Assembly (NCBI GenBank): GCA_044433365.1
Contig: JAWXTR010000027.1
Span: 1 to 29,202 of the forward strand
Source of the DNA: CAMQVM01 sp044433365
Lineage (GTDB): Bacteria > Bacteroidota > Bacteroidia > Bacteroidales > Rikenellaceae
Reading direction: 5' to 3'
Length of the DNA: 29,202 bases
Positions 28,516 to 29,202 of this stretch are shown here, piece after piece. Numbering within the stretch: the first letter of the stretch is position 1; each line of letters begins with the position of its first letter. Under the pieces are notes generated by a model, which was not told the origin of the DNA, searched no databases, and saw only the letters and a program-made list of their open reading frames with translations. A program made the position numbers and the translations under genes.

Positions 28516-28809
28516 TTAGTCCAACTCCTCAGCTGCTTCAATTACGCTTTTTAAATGTTTATGATGATTTTCAAAGAAAGTTCGGATTTTGTTTAATGTT
28601 CGGTTGTTAGGCTCTTTTTCTGAGAGTGATTCCGCTTCTTAAAGAAACTGTTTAATATCTTTTGCTAAACACTCCAATAATCTTTTTTCATTGTAATTTG
28701 GATGCCTTTGATAGCGATATTGCACTAATGCAAGTAAAAGATAAAGTCTACGCTGCTCCTTAATTGGGAGACGAAACGCTGTAATTGTTTCAAGTGAAAT
28801 TTGTTCCAT
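28516..28809 (-). pseudogene. Small hypothetical gene interrupted by an in-frame TAA
   Basis: Minus-strand ATG at 28809-28807 opens MEQISLETITAFRLPIKEQR, a 56-codon frame ending in TAA at 28641-28639. The same frame continues for 40 coding-like codons (EAESLSEKEP ... SVIEAAEELD) to a second TAA at 28518-28516. Both halves are hydrophilic, Glu/Lys/Leu rich and helix-prone, consistent with one original 97-residue protein. I do not recognise the family. It could instead be an intact 56-residue gene (28639-28809). The upstream leader is the GC-richer structured block 28837-29007. Confidence 0.5.
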
Positions 28810-28832
28810 GCCGTTAATATTTAAAAGGTTTA

Positions 28833-28860
28833 CAATCTATCTTTTGTCTGTTATAGATTG
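28833..28860 (-). promoter_or_regulatory. 8-bp hairpin in the leader of the small broken gene
   Basis: On the minus strand CAATCTAT-(12 nt)-ATAGATTG is a perfect inverted repeat that ends about 24 bp before the ATG at 28809. It has a weak T-containing tail and could act as an attenuator. Confidence 0.45.
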
Positions 28861-29007
28861 AAGAACATTCAAAAGTTTAAACCAAAAACAATGGCACGGA
28901 CTAAACCTATCCGTAATCAAGGTACTGGCATACCCAACAAAGCAGACAAGTAAGCCCGCACCATATAGATATACAGCACGGGCGTACACACAGTCTCTTG
29001 TCAACAT
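28837..29007 (-). ncRNA. GC-richer block: candidate structured leader RNA, or a 56-codon ORF
   Basis: This segment is clearly richer in G+C than the neighbouring AT-rich spacer. On the minus strand it offers three hairpins in series: GCCCG/CGGGC (28983-28954), GGTA-tgccag-TACC (28934-28921) and ACGGA-taggtttag-TCCGT (28913-28895). It also contains an open frame of 56 codons starting MLTRDCVYARAVYLYGAG and ending ITDKR, with four Cys, not a family I can name. A -7-like element lies upstream. The neatly spaced hairpins favour an RNA leader for the downstream small gene, but both readings are open. Confidence 0.4.
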
Positions 29008-29047
29008 TTTAAACGCCAGTTTTTTTATACAAGATTCTACGCAAACG

Positions 29048-29055
29048 CAAAATTA
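29048..29055 (-). promoter_or_regulatory. -7 element on the minus strand upstream of the structured block
   Basis: TAATTTTG on the minus strand matches TAnnTTTG. A transcript from about 29040 would contain the structured block and the small gene at 28809. The -33 element is not clear. Confidence 0.4.
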
Positions 29056-29084
29056 ATATTTTATTTTAGAAATTATCTAAAATT

Positions 29085-29202
29085 TAAGTAGGGTAAAATA
29101 ATTATTGGTGTATTTTTAATAGTGCTATTGGAGATGAGATTTTTTGCTATTGAATCGAAAATATAGTGGTTCTATATTGAGATTTAATAGTGAAAAATAT
29201 CG
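29085..29202 (+). repeat. 167-bp polarised hairpin repeat, copy G (cut by window edge)
   Basis: The first 118 bases of the repeat are present and identical to consensus, ending inside the 3' arm at the window edge. Confidence 0.92.

Noticed and set aside
28401..28610. Open frame of 69 codons on the plus strand
   Set aside because: It runs through the terminator hairpin and the 38-bp repeat and overlaps the minus-strand small gene; composition is not coding-like.
28639..28641. TAA read-through or recoding in the small gene
   Set aside because: No recoding of TAA as sense is supported; all other genes here use TAA as a normal stop. A nonsense mutation or short gene is simpler.
28891..28953. 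20-codon plus-strand frame starting MARTKPIRNQ
   Set aside because: Very short and antisense to the structured block; no supporting context.

Overview
The window is AT-rich DNA from a Bacteroidota chromosome, most likely order Bacteroidales. The evidence is a PorX-type response regulator of type IX secretion, a TamL-type lipoprotein Omp85, thioredoxin-like and glycosidase lipoproteins with S-C or G-C lipoboxes, an ssb ending in DDLPF, near absence of Shine-Dalgarno sites, and several promoters of the phylum's TTG-N18-20-TAnnTTTG type. I see no tRNA, rRNA, CRISPR array or complete IS. The genus cannot be fixed from this sequence.

Layout. 1-94 is the start of an Rpn/PD-(D/E)XK nuclease-family gene cut by the window edge (minus). 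175-3606 (minus) is porX, tsaE, nadA, with two long palindromic repeats in the porX-tsaE gap. 3786-5426 (plus) is a NarX/DegS-type histidine kinase and its NarL-type regulator. 5882-8281 is tamL. 8510-11746 is a tandem pair of nearly identical GH27 alpha-galactosidase-like lipoproteins. 12214-13854 (minus) is ssb-nrnA. 14022-16053 (minus) is an ECF sigma factor followed by a protein with an inner-membrane helix and a C-terminal beta-barrel, matching the dual-membrane-spanning anti-sigma (Dma) architecture. 16321-17184 (minus) is a lipoprotein of unknown function. 17581-22894 (plus) is a histidine operon, hisG-hisD-hisC-hisB-hisH, preceded by a His-rich leader peptide and an intrinsic terminator. 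23027-24462 (minus) holds ribH and a membrane-anchored TPR protein. 24856-28382 (plus) holds recF, a TlpA-like lipoprotein, a GtrA-like protein and a YqaA/DedA-like protein. 28516-29084 holds a small gene broken by an in-frame stop and a GC-richer, structured block.

The most striking feature is a 167-bp repeat present six times complete, once cut by the right edge, and once as a remnant, about one copy per 4 kb, always between genes. Each copy is a full-length imperfect palindrome starting TAAGTAGGG and ending CACTACTTA. By my hand alignment, all ten transition-type differences between its arms become G-U pairs when one particular strand is folded and A-C mismatches when the other is folded. 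Two divergent copies carry pairing-preserving or compensatory changes. This points to selection on a single-stranded (RNA or ssDNA) hairpin of roughly 78 bp. One copy sits in the loop of an 18-bp terminator-like stem, which suggests mobility, perhaps as a MITE with TA target sites.

The second notable system is apparent transcription attenuation of the his operon: leader peptide MITAFTHRVHRLHHHCKMVG, a 10-bp terminator stem, and a possible antiterminator straddling the leader stop codon. Other palindromic families lie near 128-170, 1643-2040, 5450-5639, 11797-11934 and 27849-27892, and AT-rich mini-arrays separate hisD/hisC, hisC/hisB and hisB/hisH.
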